Source of the DNA: Sthenelais limicola
Lineage: Eukaryota > Annelida > Polychaeta > Phyllodocida > Sigalionidae
Direction of reading: 5' to 3'
Assembly (NCBI GenBank): GCA_942159475.1
Contig: OW804098.1
Coordinates: 116,595,225 to 116,659,224, forward strand
DNA: 64,000 bases
A model generated the notes under the pieces. It was not told where the DNA came from. It searched no databases and worked only from the letters and a program-made list of their open reading frames with translations. Positions 42,561 through 53,389 of this stretch are shown here, one piece after another. Within the stretch, counting starts at the first letter, position 1. The number at the start of each line of letters is the position of its first letter. Both the position numbers and the translations under genes were made by a program.

Positions 42561-42722
42561 TATTGAAGTGCTTATTAATTGCCTAGGTATATTATAGCTC
42601 AGTACATTTGGCAGGCTATATATTGCCTTGATTTAAAAAATCTTTTGATGTTGAACTGAATTGTGAACCTAATTTATGAATACATGTATAGAGTTATGGA
42701 GAAGAATTGGAGAAGGCGAATT

Positions 42723-42879
42723 CAGTCAGATCAGATAAGAATGGCATATCAGTGATTGGACGCCTACTGCGCTAATGGCTATCCTGGTCCTGGAATAGGC
42801 ATTTTAATGACATTTGCGGTTGGGAGCGGGAGGCTTTCCCTAAATTTGGAGGGACTCACTCAACTCTCAGCCCAATCCG
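42723..42879 (-). mobile_element. Family E element, left end missing
   Basis: CAGTCAGATCAGATAAGAAT and ATTGGACGCCTACTGCGCTA, ending GGGACTCACTCAACTCTCAG. Confidence 0.82.
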
Positions 42880-43117
42880 AATTGTACATTTGCCGCTGTT
42901 CTGACCCAGCGAATGTAGACAATAGAGGCGTTAGCTTTGTCCCTGCGCTAGGCATCGTGGGAAACCCGGGCCACGTGGACAGGGGGAGGGTTGAGGATAC
43001 ATACACAAGTCGTAATCAACTAGTTGTATACTTATTGTCCTAAACCTTTAACATAATTATCCCCCGTATTGGAAGCCCTCAAGGGACTCGCTGAAAGATG
43101 AGGATTGTTCTTAATAA
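42880..43117. other. Unique stretch
   Basis: It starts with a B-like word (AATTGTACATTTGCCGCTGT) and then has no recognised feature. Confidence 0.4.
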
Positions 43118-43449
43118 GGCCAAAAAAAATAGGTGTGTTTCCGATTTATCTGGCTGAAAACTAGGTAGGTGGGGTGGGTTTTTTTTGTTATTTTTTTTTG
43201 TTTGGAAACCACCTCCGGGGAACTGAAAAAAAATGTCCTTTTTCATAACAATAGTTGTTTTGAACATGGGAAATGTGGCTTTTTGACAGTTTTGGGGGTA
43301 GGAAAACCCGTTTTCCTGCTTTTATAAGCTTTTTTTGTCAAAAAATCCAAAAAAAGGTTAGACATGATGGGGAAAAAATCAATTTTTTTTAAAGTAGGGT
43401 AAGGTTTTTCTAGGTAGAGGGGGGGGGGGGGGGGGGTAAATCGGAAACA
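43118..43449 (+). mobile_element. Family C element cut by the assembly gap
   Basis: GGCCAAAAAAAATAGGTGTG starts it. The copy reaches a G-run of about 17 and AAATCGGAAACA, where the Ns begin, about 15 bases short of the expected end. Confidence 0.92.
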
Positions 43450-43649
43450 NNNNNNNNNNNNNNNNNNNNNNNNNNNNNNNNNNNNNNNNNNNNNNNNNNN
43501 NNNNNNNNNNNNNNNNNNNNNNNNNNNNNNNNNNNNNNNNNNNNNNNNNNNNNNNNNNNNNNNNNNNNNNNNNNNNNNNNNNNNNNNNNNNNNNNNNNNN
43601 NNNNNNNNNNNNNNNNNNNNNNNNNNNNNNNNNNNNNNNNNNNNNNNNN
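43450..43649. other. Assembly gap (200 N)
   Basis: An exact run of 200 N. The open frame drawn across it has no meaning. Confidence 1.
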
Positions 43650-43705
43650 CTCAATTAACTCAAATTCAAGAAAGAATGAGATTCAAAACACATTTCATCA
43701 TAGGC
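43650..43705 (-). mobile_element. Family B fragment after the gap
   Basis: AACTCAAATTCAAGAAAGAA resembles the reversed interior of B; the remainder lies in the gap. Confidence 0.45.
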
Positions 43706-44107
43706 TATGTGATGTGTTTCAGGAAAAATGAGTCATAAGTCGCAAAATATGGATTTTGAGATATCATATTTGAACAAATAAGATCAAGACAATTCCAATG
43801 ATAGTAAACAGTATATTAATCTAGGTATCTTTATATTTCAAGTTTGATATTTTTGTTGGAGGAAAAAAAACTTTGCACTGTTTCTTGGGGGCAATAACCA
43901 GTAAAGTAATTAAATGTACTCTATGAGATTAGCATAGAAATGCATGAATATATTTAATACACTGTCTTGAATTTTGATACATGTGTTCATGCTATAGACA
44001 GCGTTAAGCACCCCAAAAATAAAAACATTCACACAAAGACATCTTAAAACACTTTAAAAAATATCAATTTTGCGACTTATGACTCATTTTCCTGAAACAC
44101 ATCACAT
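43706..44107 (+). mobile_element. Family A element, complete, about 400 bp
   Basis: TATGTGATGTGTTTCAGGAA to TTTTCCTGAAACACATCACA then TATA. Ends and order match the copies at 5765 and 16197. Confidence 0.92.
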
Positions 44108-44451
44108 ATATGCAAGATCCATTTTACATGGAGGCTCTAAACAATACAAAGTATCTTATCAGTATAATTTGATATGGTGTTTTATCAATCGATAAACGAT
44201 TCAATAGAGGGATATGTCTCCGTGTAAGGGAGGTTTACAAACCCTCTCGACTACATTTTACATGTAAAAATGACATGTTTGATTTACATGTCGTAATAAT
44301 TATGAAGATTAAATGTGAACTTTAGCCCTACTGACGAAATAACTAAGGTATTTAGCCATGCATGTAAAAAGCTAGAAGATTGGCTCTGGTCTTTGCCCTA
44401 AATAGGAACAGGATTTAAAAATTACAATTAATGGAATTATCATGGCACTTA
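44108..44451. other. AT-rich unique stretch
   Basis: There is no recognised gene. A CATGTAAAA word recurs several times (44269, 44361). Confidence 0.4.
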
Positions 44452-44821
44452 GGCCAACAAAAAAAATAGGTGTGTTTCCGATTTATCTGGCTGAAAACTA
44501 GGTTGGGGGGGATGGTAACTTTTTTTTTTTGTTATTTTTTTTTGTTTGGAAACCACCACACAGGAAACTGAAAAAAATGTCTTTTTCATAACAATAGTTG
44601 TTTTGAACATGGGAAATTGTGCCTTTTTGACAGTTCCGAGTTAGGAAAACCCGTTTTCCCTGCTTTTATAAGCTTTTTTTGTCAAAAAATCCAAAAAAAG
44701 TAAGATATGATGGGGAAAAAAATCAGGTATGGTATAATTTTTTTTAGGTAGGGTAAGGTTTTTCTAGGGTAGGGGGGGGGGGGGGGGTAAATCGGAAACA
44801 CACCTATTTTTTTTTTTGGCC
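44452..44821 (+). mobile_element. Family C element, complete, about 370 bp
   Basis: GGCCAACAAAAAAAATAGGT to CCTATTTTTTTTTTTGGCC, with TTA on both sides (ACTTA before, TTAGC after). Confidence 0.93.
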
Positions 44822-45017
44822 TTAGCAATTTGAGGCGAGAGGTTTTGAATCCCTTGAGAACACCAAGTTGTGTGGACTGTACTGTAGGGGGTAGATCAGT
44901 AGGGCGGGTGTGGGAGAGTGACAGGTGCCAATCATGACTGTTTGAGTGGTTTCTGACACAGTGGTGTTTGTTAAATGTGGTAAATCAGGCCCCGCTCATG
45001 ATGAGATCATACACACG

Positions 45018-45206
45018 GGGCCCGTTGCAGAACTACACCTTACTTCAGATTGTCCTTCTTTTTTTTTCCTATTTTTAAGAATAAATTGTCCTTCTTTGGC
45101 TGCCTTTCCTTGCTAAGCAGCTGGCAAAGAACCTTTAGGAAATGAATTTGCTATAGACCATTTCAATGTCATTCCTATAAAGGGTAGGAATTGTCCCAAG
45201 CTAAAC
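45018..45206 (+). mobile_element. Family D element, right end unclear
   Basis: GGGCCCGTTGCAGAACTACA starts it. The interior ATTGTCCTTCTTTGGCTGCC with CAGCTGGCAAAGAACC matches the copy at 63330. The right terminal arm is not evident. Confidence 0.7.
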
Positions 45207-45394
45207 AAGAGAATTTAGGTTAGTAATTATCGCCAGCTATATTATATTAACTGCCTGAAAAGAGAAGGAGCCTACAGCTGTTAATAAATCAGAAAAATAA
45301 TATTAATACAATTTTAATCTTAAGGCCAGAGAGAATGGCACGAATTATAGGAAGAGAAAATGTGGTATAGGGAAGTGGAGAAAACGCAGAGATA

Positions 45395-45670
45395 GGAGGG
45401 GGGGGGGGGGGCAGAGAGAGAGAGAAGAAGTGTGTGTGGGGGGGAGGGGGAGAGAAAGAAGTGTGTGTCGGAGGGAGAGGGAGACTGACAGAGAGAGAGA
45501 GAGGGAGGGAGACTGACAGAGAGAACTCTGTGTGTGTATCGGAGGGAGGGAGACTGACAGAGAGAGAGAGAGGGAGGGAGACTGACAGAGAGAACTCTGT
45601 GTGTGTATCGGAGGGAGGGAGACTGACAGAGAGAGAGAGAGGGAGGGAGACGGACAGAAAGAGAGATCGT
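45395..45670. repeat. Purine-rich minisatellite, 69-bp unit
   Basis: ACTCTGTGTGTGTATCGGAG followed by GGAGGGAGACTGACAGAG recurs at 45525 and 45594, with an earlier diverged unit from about 45456. Frames on both strands are artefacts. Confidence 0.9.
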
Positions 45671-45680
45671 AGGAGCCAGG

Positions 45681-46014
45681 TAGGAAAACGATGAGAGGGA
45701 AGAGTATAATATGAAGGAGAAGAGAGATGACCTTGAACCCGCATGTATACAATGCATGCTATATAAGCCCTGTAATATATATATGTAGCGTTATGCCCCT
45801 CCGGCCTTAGACTTAATCTGCTTTATAGCGCATGCGCTTCAGCTCACTTCCTGTTAGCCTGAGCTGCATTTAATCACTAAGACGCTACGCTATGCGCTGC
45901 GGGCAGTGCATTGTGGGCTAGCTCACCTAGATACATTAAGTTAAAGCCTGCTATGGTGGTTTTAACCCTTCTAGTACATATAACTCATGCATCAACTGCA
46001 TTGTAAATCATATG
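45681..46014. other. Unique stretch
   Basis: There is no gene. It contains CTATGCGCTGCGGGCAGTGC at 45891-45910 and GCATGCGCTTCAG at 45829-45841. Confidence 0.4.
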
Positions 46015-46315
46015 GTGTCTTACTGGTAAATTTCATATTTTCCAAAGTGTTTCCAAGGTGTTAAATTCAGAAGGTGTCTTTGTGGGAATTTTTTCATTTT
46101 TGGGGTGCTTAACGTTGTTTGTGGCATGAATTTACCAATTTCAAGTTAATGTATTAAATATATCCATGCATTAAATCATTTCTAAACTCATCTTATAATA
46201 TAGAGTATATTTAGCTACTAAATATTCACCTCAGAAATATTGCACATTTTTTTTTTCTAAAATATGAATATCAAACTTAATAATATTATATAGAAAGTGA
46301 TTATAAGATTAGATT
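46015..46315 (+). mobile_element. Decayed family A fragment
   Basis: CATTTTTGGGGTGCTTAACG, ATTAAATATATCCATGCATT and AGTATATTTAGCTACT match the variant A interior. Both ends are lost. Confidence 0.65.
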
Positions 46316-46327
46316 CTTATGATTTAA

Positions 46328-46400
46328 TGTCATTTTGCAGTTTAGAGCGAGAGCTTTTCCCTTAGTTTGGAGGGACTCTCTCAAGTCTGAGCCTTGACTG
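46328..46400 (+). mobile_element. Family E right-end fragment
   Basis: TAGTTTGGAGGGACTCTCTC and GAGCCTTGACTG followed by TA. Confidence 0.8.
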
Positions 46401-46424
46401 TAAATAGGTGAGATCGCCAAAAAA

Positions 46425-46630
46425 TGTACAATCGGCAGCTCGACCACATTTTTATTAAACTCAGCTAAATTTGGCTGAGAAATGATAAATGCTAGACATA
46501 TATGTGTAGATCTGGTATTGCGCTGATTCAGGCAATCTGTTTGGCTATGTTTAACTGTATTTTACACCTAATTCCAAGCCTTAAATTTGGGCTATTTGAG
46601 AGGATTAATGAAGACGAATTGTACATTTTA
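46425..46630 (+). mobile_element. Family B, diverged
   Basis: AAAAATGTACAATCGGCAGC to GACGAATTGTACATTTTAG. The terminal GGGTCA is lost at both ends, and C is inserted at its right end. Confidence 0.65.
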
Positions 46631-46843
46631 GGCCAGAAAAAAATAGGTGTGTTTCCGATTTACCCCCCCACCCCCCCCCCCCCCCCCGCTACCTAGAAAA
46701 AACCTTACCCTACCTAACTTTTTTTTTACCATACCTGATTTTATAAAAATCATATCTTACTTTTTGCTAAGTTAAGTTACCACCCCTCCCTACCTAGTTT
46801 TCAGCCAGATAAATCGGAAACACACCTATTTTTTCTTTTGGCC
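46631..46843 (-). mobile_element. Family C, internally deleted (about 213 bp)
   Basis: Both ends are present (GGCCAGAAAAAAATAGGTGT and CACCTATTTTTTCTTTTGGC) but the central 150 bases are absent. Confidence 0.88.
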
Positions 46844-47789
46844 TTTTCACGACCAAACCCAAATGCGAAAGCATGTGCCGTATTTAATACCCTGCAGCTC
46901 TACATGTATACAAATAGAGTTTGACAAGCTAAATAATTAGTTTAAGATGGCTACACTATACTCAGCACACAATTACAGTTATTTAACCTAATGTTTAATA
47001 TCCGGCACCTTGCTAAGGTAGGCCAGGTAGATAACAACATTCTGTAGGTGTAACATTAAGTGCACTATTAGAATCTGGTCTGACAGGACCGCCCTCCCAT
47101 ATGTCACACCTCCCGCACATTAGCCACACCTCCCTATTACGTCCTAGCGTCCCCTGTGACCTTCCGGGCGTCGGCTTGACCTTTTAGTGTCCTCATTAGC
47201 CGCTAGGTTTACCCGGGAGGGCAGGCCCCCTTCCGGTACAGCTGCCAGCGCTGAAACACCTCTATTATCGACGGTCCATAGACGCGGTTGTCAAGGCGAT
47301 GTCCATTGGGCATGCGCGTTGTGTCGGCGGGTTGACCTTTTGGGGGGAGCTGCTTCTTGTGGAGCTCTCCAGGCGTGGAGGTGGAGGTAGGTGAAGGGGC
47401 AGAGAGACCGTCTCTCTCTTGTCAACTTCACCGGTCGCCCGCCTAAAGGAGTCCGTCAAAGCTGCCTCCCTGAGTCGGCATTGACCGAATCTATTGCCAC
47501 GAAGACCAAATTCATATAATTGGCAATTTAGTGGAGGAATTGAATATAGCCTTTCTTGAGCGAAAAAGTAGGAATTATGATGGGCCAAACTTTCTGTTAT
47601 TTTATTTTACATAATTAGCGTTATAAGAAGGAAATAATACAAAAATATGTGAAGCTTTTTCTAACAGCCTAACTTCGCAAGACATTGGAAGAAAGTGAAC
47701 AATTACAATGCCTGATCAACTGAACTCCATGTGACATGTCACCGACACATACTGACATAGTGTCTTCTTTCCACACAATTCTGATAAAT
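46844..47789. other. Unique stretch, GC-rich at 47090-47470
   Basis: There is no recognised gene. Frames at 47187-47390 (+) and 47265-47588 (-) have no domain. GTCTCTCTCTTGTCAACTTC and CATGCGCGTTGTGTCGGCGG are typical of the segment. Confidence 0.4.
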
Positions 47790-48020
47790 GGGTCAGATTT
47801 TCAGGAAATGTACAATTAGCAGCTGTACACATTCAGTAAATTCTGCTAAATTAGGCTGCAATTTGGTCAATACTAGATATATTCGAGTATATTCGGCATT
47901 GCATTGATTCTAGCAATTGGTTAGGTTGAACTGTATTTTGAACTTTATTTTCGTCTGAAATTTGAGTTATTTAAGGGGATTGTTGAAAGTGAATTCTACA
48001 TTTTCTGACGATCTTACCCA
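47790..48020 (+). mobile_element. Family B element, about 231 bp
   Basis: GGGTCAGATTTTCAGGAAAT to CTGACGATCTTACCCA. A small deletion near TAGCAATTGGTTAGG explains its shorter length. Confidence 0.9.
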
Positions 48021-48340
48021 AATATGACATTTTATTTGTTCATGCATATTGATAATTGTTCTTATCTTATCTGAAAAGAGTACTGTATGCTTTTTGTATG
48101 GAAACCTGAGGATCCTTGTCGTCGTTTAAACCAGTATAAAAAAATAAATAACAATAATAATAAAATGTCAAAACCTGAATAAAATACAGCCTGACCACAC
48201 AACCTTTCATGCCACCATCAGAAGTATGGACTGACCACAGGGCACGTGGCCAAGTACAGAACTGACCACTGTTTCCATGGTAATTACCCAGCGTCTCGGG
48301 TTACCATGACAACATAAGAGGGTGTAACCTGGCTGGCGGC
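48021..48340. other. Unique stretch
   Basis: It contains a (TAA)n-like run at 48138-48170, possibly the tail of a retroposed sequence. No gene is seen. Confidence 0.4.
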
Positions 48341-48484
48341 GTTCTATAAGAGTGGTGATTATGGCACACGTTCTATAAGAGTGGTGATTATGGCAGGGGT
48401 TCTATAAGAGAGGTGATTATGGCACACGTTCTATAAGAGTGGTGATTATAGCACGGGTTCTATAAGAGAGGTGATTATGGCACG
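48341..48484. repeat. 29-bp minisatellite, five units
   Basis: The unit reads GTTCTATAAGAGTGGTGATT then ATGGCACAC. Units differ mainly at AGTGG/AGAGG and CACACG/CAGGGG/CACGGG, and the variants alternate. Confidence 0.93.
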
Positions 48485-48611
48485 TGTACTATTGTGAGGT
48501 AATGATTGTATTATTTGTAAACAGGCTTTATACAGTAGACAAACATGGGCGACTGCTGGCTGGTGTGTTGGAGGGGATTATATATATAGCTCGTGACATC
48601 AGTATATATGC

Positions 48612-48815
48612 CTATGGTGGGGAGTGGTCAGTGATGGTGTGATCATTTTTGGTGGGGTCAGTGATGTGGGGGAGTGGTCAGTGAGGTGGTCAGTGATATA
48701 CTCATTGGTAGTATTTTCAGTGGGAGTCAGTGAGGTGTGGGAGTGGTCAGTGGTGTTGGGGGCAGTGGTCAATGTGGTGGGAATGGTCAGTGAGGTGGGG
48801 GGTGGTCAGTGATAT
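48612..48815. repeat. GGTCAGTGA-type degenerate minisatellite
   Basis: GTGGTCAGTGAGGTG and GGAGTGGTCAGTG variants recur about nine times with uneven spacing. Confidence 0.88.
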
Positions 48816-49160
48816 ACTCCTTGCCCAGACCCTAAGTTGAACATCTTTGCAGGGATGTATTAATTACTAGTACAATTTTAATAATTCAAAAGCAAAGAAG
48901 GAGTTGTTATATCGTGTGTTTACAGATAGATTTAAATATCTAATATATATCTCACCTACTTATATCTCGTTGTCATTGTATGTCTATATATCTCAAGAAT
49001 CACTAGACATCATTGTTCATCAGGACCGGCTAAGAATAGCAACTATTATTCATTGTAATGCTTTTTCATGAATAAAAAATCTAAATCTAAAAATCTAAAC
49101 CTCAATTTAATAGATCATACCATTCATATATATCATAATCCTTACATCAATTGCACATAT
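48816..49160. other. AT-rich stretch, probable retroelement tail
   Basis: CTTTTTCATGAATAAAAAAT then CTAAATCTAAAAATCTAAA at 49062-49100 looks like a short-repeat 3' tail of a CR1- or L2-like LINE. A similar CATGAATAAAAAACGC occurs at 34170-34187. Confidence 0.4.
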
Positions 49161-49398
49161 AGGTCAGAAAATGCACAATCGGCAGATCTACACATTTAAT
49201 AAATTCTGCTAAATTAGACAGACCAATTTTCAATAATATTTTTATCTGAGTATATTTGGTACTGCCTTGATTCAAACAATCTGTATATATGGTTATGTTG
49301 AACTGAATTCTTAACAATAGTTTTGTCGGATTAGTTCGGATTATACATTTGAAAATATTTGTGGGGGTGAATTGTACATTTTCTGACGATTTGACCCA
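49161..49398 (+). mobile_element. Family B element, diverged
   Basis: AGGTCAGAAAATGCACAATC to TTTCTGACGATTTGACCCA. It directly abuts family A. Confidence 0.85.
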
Positions 49399-49822
49399 TA
49401 TATGTGATGTGTTTCAGGAAAATGAGTCATAAGTCGCAAAAACTGGATTTTGAGATACCATTATATTTGAAAAGATGAGATCAAGCTGATTCCAATGATA
49501 GTAAACAGTCTAATAATCCAATAAGTATTTCTAGATTTTAATTTGATATTTTCGTTTTTGAAAAAAAAGGTTTCCAATATTTCTGGGGTCAATAAACAGT
49601 AAATTAACTAAATTAATTAATGTAGTTCATATGAAGACCTTTGAAACAAAAGGATATATTCTATACAATGTCCTGAAATTTGATACATAGATTGATACAG
49701 CTATAAGTAATAAACTCCCCAAAGATCAGAACATTCCAATGAATTTATTCTGTGAAATAATCACTTTGAAAAATACCATTTTTGCGACATATGACTCATT
49801 TCCCTGAAACATGTCACATAGA
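49399..49822 (+). mobile_element. Family A element, complete, about 420 bp
   Basis: TATGTGATGTGTTTCAGGAA to CATTTCCCTGAAACATGTCA then CATAG. It is closest to the copies at 5765 and 16197. Confidence 0.9.
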
Positions 49823-49954
49823 CATGTGAGGGATCAGTCTTTCTGAGAGCTACACAGACATAGTTTATTTTTAGAGAGAGTTGTGAAGTTGACATGACAG
49901 CTACTGGAGTGGTGGATGTAGGTTTATGAAACAGACATCTAACATCTCTATGTG

Positions 49955-50190
49955 GCAGTCAGATTTTCAGAAAATGTACAATTCGTCTTCACCAATCCTC
50001 TCAAATAACCCACATTTAAGACAAAAATGAGCTTCGAAATGTTGTTTAACATAACAGAACTGATACTTTAAATTAATGCGATACTAAATATACTCAGATA
50101 TACCCGGTTTCATCATTTTTCAGCCTAATTTAGGAGAATTTCCTAAATGTGTAGAGCTGCCAATTGTACGTTTTCTGAAAATCTGACCCA
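49955..50190 (-). mobile_element. Family B element with 13-base direct repeat flanks
   Basis: CAGTCAGATTTTCAGAAAAT to CTGAAAATCTGACCCA. ATGTGGCAGTCAG occurs at 49950-49962 and 50190-50202, overlapping the left end. Confidence 0.85.
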
Positions 50191-50379
50191 TGTGGCAGTC
50201 AGCACTAGGCCACAGCCAGCCGCACCACGCACCATCACAGGCCATGCAGGTTTCATGTCCTGCTCTACAGTGTGTTTCCCCTGCTCAATTCTACTGCTCG
50301 TTCTGTATAACATGATGTATCAGGGCCAGGGTTTAAGGTAAATGATTGATAAGTACTGATAGAATATAGATAGGGGGAA

Positions 50380-50610
50380 ACGACACCTTAAGATAAGAAA
50401 GAGAAAGCTAGAGAAAGAGACAGGGCAGGAGAGGGGAAAGGGATCAGGTGAAAGACAAAAAGAAAGGGGATGGAAGAGCGAGAGCGAGGGGGGCAGACAG
50501 GAGGAGAAGGAAACAGAGAGAATAGGATAGAAAGAGAAGAGACACATCATTGACAGAGACAGAAAGGGGGAGGTGAGAGAGAGACACACACACATCCACA
50601 AAGACACAGA
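50380..50610. repeat. GA-rich tract
   Basis: AGAAAGAGAAAGCTAGAGAA and GAGCGAGAGCGAGG text, ending (CA)n. Confidence 0.88.
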
Positions 50611-51011
50611 GAGTTGTTGCGGGTGCGGGTGGGGGTGGGGGTGGTGTGGGGGCGGGGGGCGAGTATTTTTATAAGTAGCCTAATAAGGGAAATAAATAGT
50701 AGGAAGCGTATTTTTGATAACATGTGAGTAAGGAAAAGGTTGAGTTGTATTTTCTAGATGTCACTCACCTCGGGAGAGAGTTTTGTTGAGAGACTGAATA
50801 AAAGTCTTTCTCTCTCATGGCTCTCCCCATTTTCTGTCTGTCTGCCTCTCCATGTCTCTCTCTCTCTCTGTCACACACGCAGCCTTTTGAATCCTGGATA
50901 CCCCAGGTACTCCCCTCCCCCAAATAATACCCCCACCCAGCCCGGCCCGGCCCCCAACACTAGCCCTATATCAATAGCGCTATACCATTGTAAACATGGA
51001 ATAAAACTTCA
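50611..51011. other. GGGTG repeat and unique text upstream/downstream of tRNA
   Basis: GCGGGTGCGGGTGGGGGTGG lies at 50618-50637. AAAA at 51003-51006 gives TTTT on the minus strand, a Pol III terminator six bases after the tRNA. Confidence 0.5.
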
Positions 51012-51083
51012 GCCTGATAAGGGACTCGAACCCTTGACCCTCAGATTAAAAGTCTGATGCTCTACCGACTGAGCTAACCGGGC
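51012..51083 (-). tRNA. tRNA-Lys (anticodon UUU)
   Basis: The complement folds into a complete 72-base cloverleaf: acceptor GCCCGGT paired with ATCAGGC (one C-A mismatch and one G-U), D arm GCTC/GAGC, anticodon stem TCAGA/TCTGA with loop CTTTTAA, five-base variable region, and T arm AAGGG/CCCTT. The anticodon TTT is the complement of 51048-51050. The A box TAGCTCAGTCGG and B box GGTTCGAGTCC fit Pol III promoters. No intron and no encoded CCA. A TTTT terminator follows at the complement of 51003-51006. It is probably functional. The C-A pair in the acceptor stem is the only flaw. Confidence 0.95.
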
Positions 51084-51881
51084 TCTGCTTGGTCAATGGA
51101 AACTGTCTAGATTGATCCACATCAAAACATGTAACTGAAAACATATTCCCATATCGTCACTTTTCATTTGCGGACCAAATCTGATCAACAAATATAAATA
51201 AACATTGGTCTATGTATAGATGGGGGGTTTGTATGACCCGCTACAAACTCCCATTTCTATACTACTACTACCCCGACCCTAGTACTACACCCCCGACCCT
51301 CTATACTACTAATACCCCCCCCCCCTGCCCTAGTCCCCCACACTCACGCACTCTCCCCATTGTGTTGCGATGTGTCCATTTCATGTATGACAATAACTCC
51401 CAGCATGCATTGGTAGCAGTGGTTACCATGGCAAAATGACGCCAACTCCCGCACGCAAGACGTGGTATTGTTGGCCGTGGGGTACACGTGAAGTGGCCTA
51501 AGGTTTCTTGTTCTGCTTGATCAATGCTGGCCAGTAACTGTTGTCTCTGTGTATTGTTGTGTATTGGTTTCTGTTTGTATTGGCGAGCCTTGGTACTTGG
51601 TCGGAGCACCAGTGTTTTCTTGGCTCTTTGTGGCGTTCCTTATGTTTGTTTTCATACTGTGTTCTTTCTGGTTTATTATTTGTTGCTATTATAAGATTAT
51701 TTCTTTTTTTTTTCTTTTCTTTCTTTCTATCCCCTTCCCCCTTCTCTTTTTTGCTATTGTAAAATCATTTCTTCTTCTCCTTCTCTTCTCGTCACCATAT
51801 TGATAATATTACCTTAATATTTGTTATTGTAACCGATAAGTATTAATTAATATTACTGCTATCCTGCAATTTTTACCATAT
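51084..51881. other. Unique stretch between tRNA and minisatellite
   Basis: C- and T-rich text at 51266-51350 and 51700-51790. Frames have no recognisable domain. Confidence 0.45.
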
Positions 51882-52336
51882 CGTCATCAGTATATGAGCA
51901 ATATTACCAATGGTACAATTACTATATCATCATCAGTATATGAGCAATATTACCAATGGCACAATTACTATATCGTCATCAGTATATGAGCAATATTACC
52001 AATGGTACAATTACTATATCGTCATCAGTATATGAGCAATATTACCAATGGTACAATTACTATATCGTCATCAGTATATGAGCACTGTTACCAATGGTAC
52101 AATTACTATATCGTCATCAGTATATGAGCAATATTACCAATGGTACAATTACTATATCGTCATCAGTATATGAGCAATATTACCAATGGTACAATTACTA
52201 TATCGTCATCAGTATATGAGCAATATTACCAATGGTACAATTACTATATCGTCATCAGTATATGAGCAATATTACCAATGGTACAATTACTATATCGTCA
52301 TCAGTATATGAGCACTGTTACCAATGGTGCAATTCT
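51882..52336. repeat. 46-bp minisatellite, ten units
   Basis: The unit reads CATCAGTATATGAGCAATAT then TACCAATGGTACAATTAC then TATATCGT. Ten contiguous copies are nearly identical. Units five and ten share AGCACTGTTA in place of AGCAATATTA. There are no spacers, so it is not a CRISPR array. Confidence 0.97.
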
Positions 52337-52475
52337 TAGGTGGGAGAATAACAGCAGGATTTTACACATTTATAACAGACGTGGCGCTATAACGCTAGAC
52401 AGCTTTTTGCATTAATATCTATATAATGTCCCCTTTGGTTCATCCTTCCTCTCCCTACCCCTTCCCTCTCTATAT

Positions 52476-52694
52476 GGGTGAAATCGCCAGAAAACGTACA
52501 ATTCGCCTTCACAAATCCTCTCAAAAACCCAAAATTTAAGACAAAAAAATCAGGTTTAGAAATACACTTCAACATACCCCAACAGACTGTTTGAATCAAG
52601 GCAATACCAAATATAAATATTATTGACGTTTTTTAGTCTAATTGTGCAAAATTGACTAAATGTGTTGATCTGCGAATTCTGAAAATCTCACCCA
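52476..52694 (-). mobile_element. Family B element, about 219 bp, reverse
   Basis: GGGTGAAATCGCCAGAAAAC to ATTCTGAAAATCTCACCCA with TATAT and TATAG flanks. Confidence 0.88.
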
Positions 52695-53081
52695 TATAGC
52701 CCCATTACCCCCACCTCCAAGTACCCCCGCCCACCCCCAACCTCCCCTTGCCCTGCTTTTGCTCCCGTGCGCGACATATTGTCAACTCGCCAAGAGACAT
52801 GCGTGTTCACTCGCCGCGTCGTCGTGATTTGTGATCGCGGGGTCGCGACCCAGCTACAATCGCTGACAACACCATCAAAGCGAGCCTCAGTGTCGCGTCC
52901 CTCTCCTCCTGCCTCCACCACCGACCGCCGCGCTCTCATACAACTCCGATGGATCCACCACCACCATCACGGAGAGAAAGAGACCGCGCGCCGTGGCGCA
53001 ACTATTGACCGTCGCCACTGCAGTACGCGCCGTCAGCTCCTCGCCACCCGCACCGGTCTTCCTCAGTTCCATGCCCCGAGG
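52695..53081. other. CpG-rich unique block
   Basis: CACTCGCCGCGTCGTCGTGA, CGCGGGGTCGCGACC and GACCGCGCGCCGTGGCGC give a clear CpG-rich patch. Frames in both strands are open but show no domain. It may continue on the far side of element K at 53390-53490. Confidence 0.45.
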
Positions 53082-53389
53082 GGCGGAACCTTACAATTTA
53101 GCGCCGGCTGACAGAATGTGGCTTCAGTGACGTGATTGGCTGTTGTAACTAGAGCCGGCAGGGATATGTGCTGTCAAATGTTACTTAATAGAAATAGATA
53201 CTAAAATTAACCCTAAACCTAACCTTAAATTGGTGGTCCTAAGTCAGTAAAGCGGGTAGTGGATTGTCCGGAGTAAAATAGACTAATTAAACTAATTACA
53301 TGACTAGTAAAGACAAGTAAGCCCCGCCCACCGGATCTGCCAAGCCCCGCCCACTTCGGCTAGCCGGCGCTAAATTGTAAGGTTCCGCC
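53082..53389. mobile_element. Element K, 308 bp with perfect 28-base inverted ends
   Basis: GGCGGAACCTTACAATTTAG at 53082 and its exact complement ending at 53389 form 28-base perfect terminal repeats (inner part CGCCGGCT). The interior holds CCTAAACCTAACCTTAAATT and GCCCCGCCCAC twice. It is a MITE-like element that splits a CpG-rich block. A target duplication is not evident. Confidence 0.9.

Noticed and set aside
43379..43654. 91-aa frame across the gap
   Set aside because: Most of it is unknown residues from the N-run.
51882..52336. Possible CRISPR-like array
   Set aside because: The 46-base units are directly joined with no variable spacers, and the genome is eukaryotic. It is a minisatellite.
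53209..53232. CCTAAACCTAACCTTAAA, considered as a telomere-like repeat
   Set aside because: Only two to three degenerate units inside element K; not a telomeric array.
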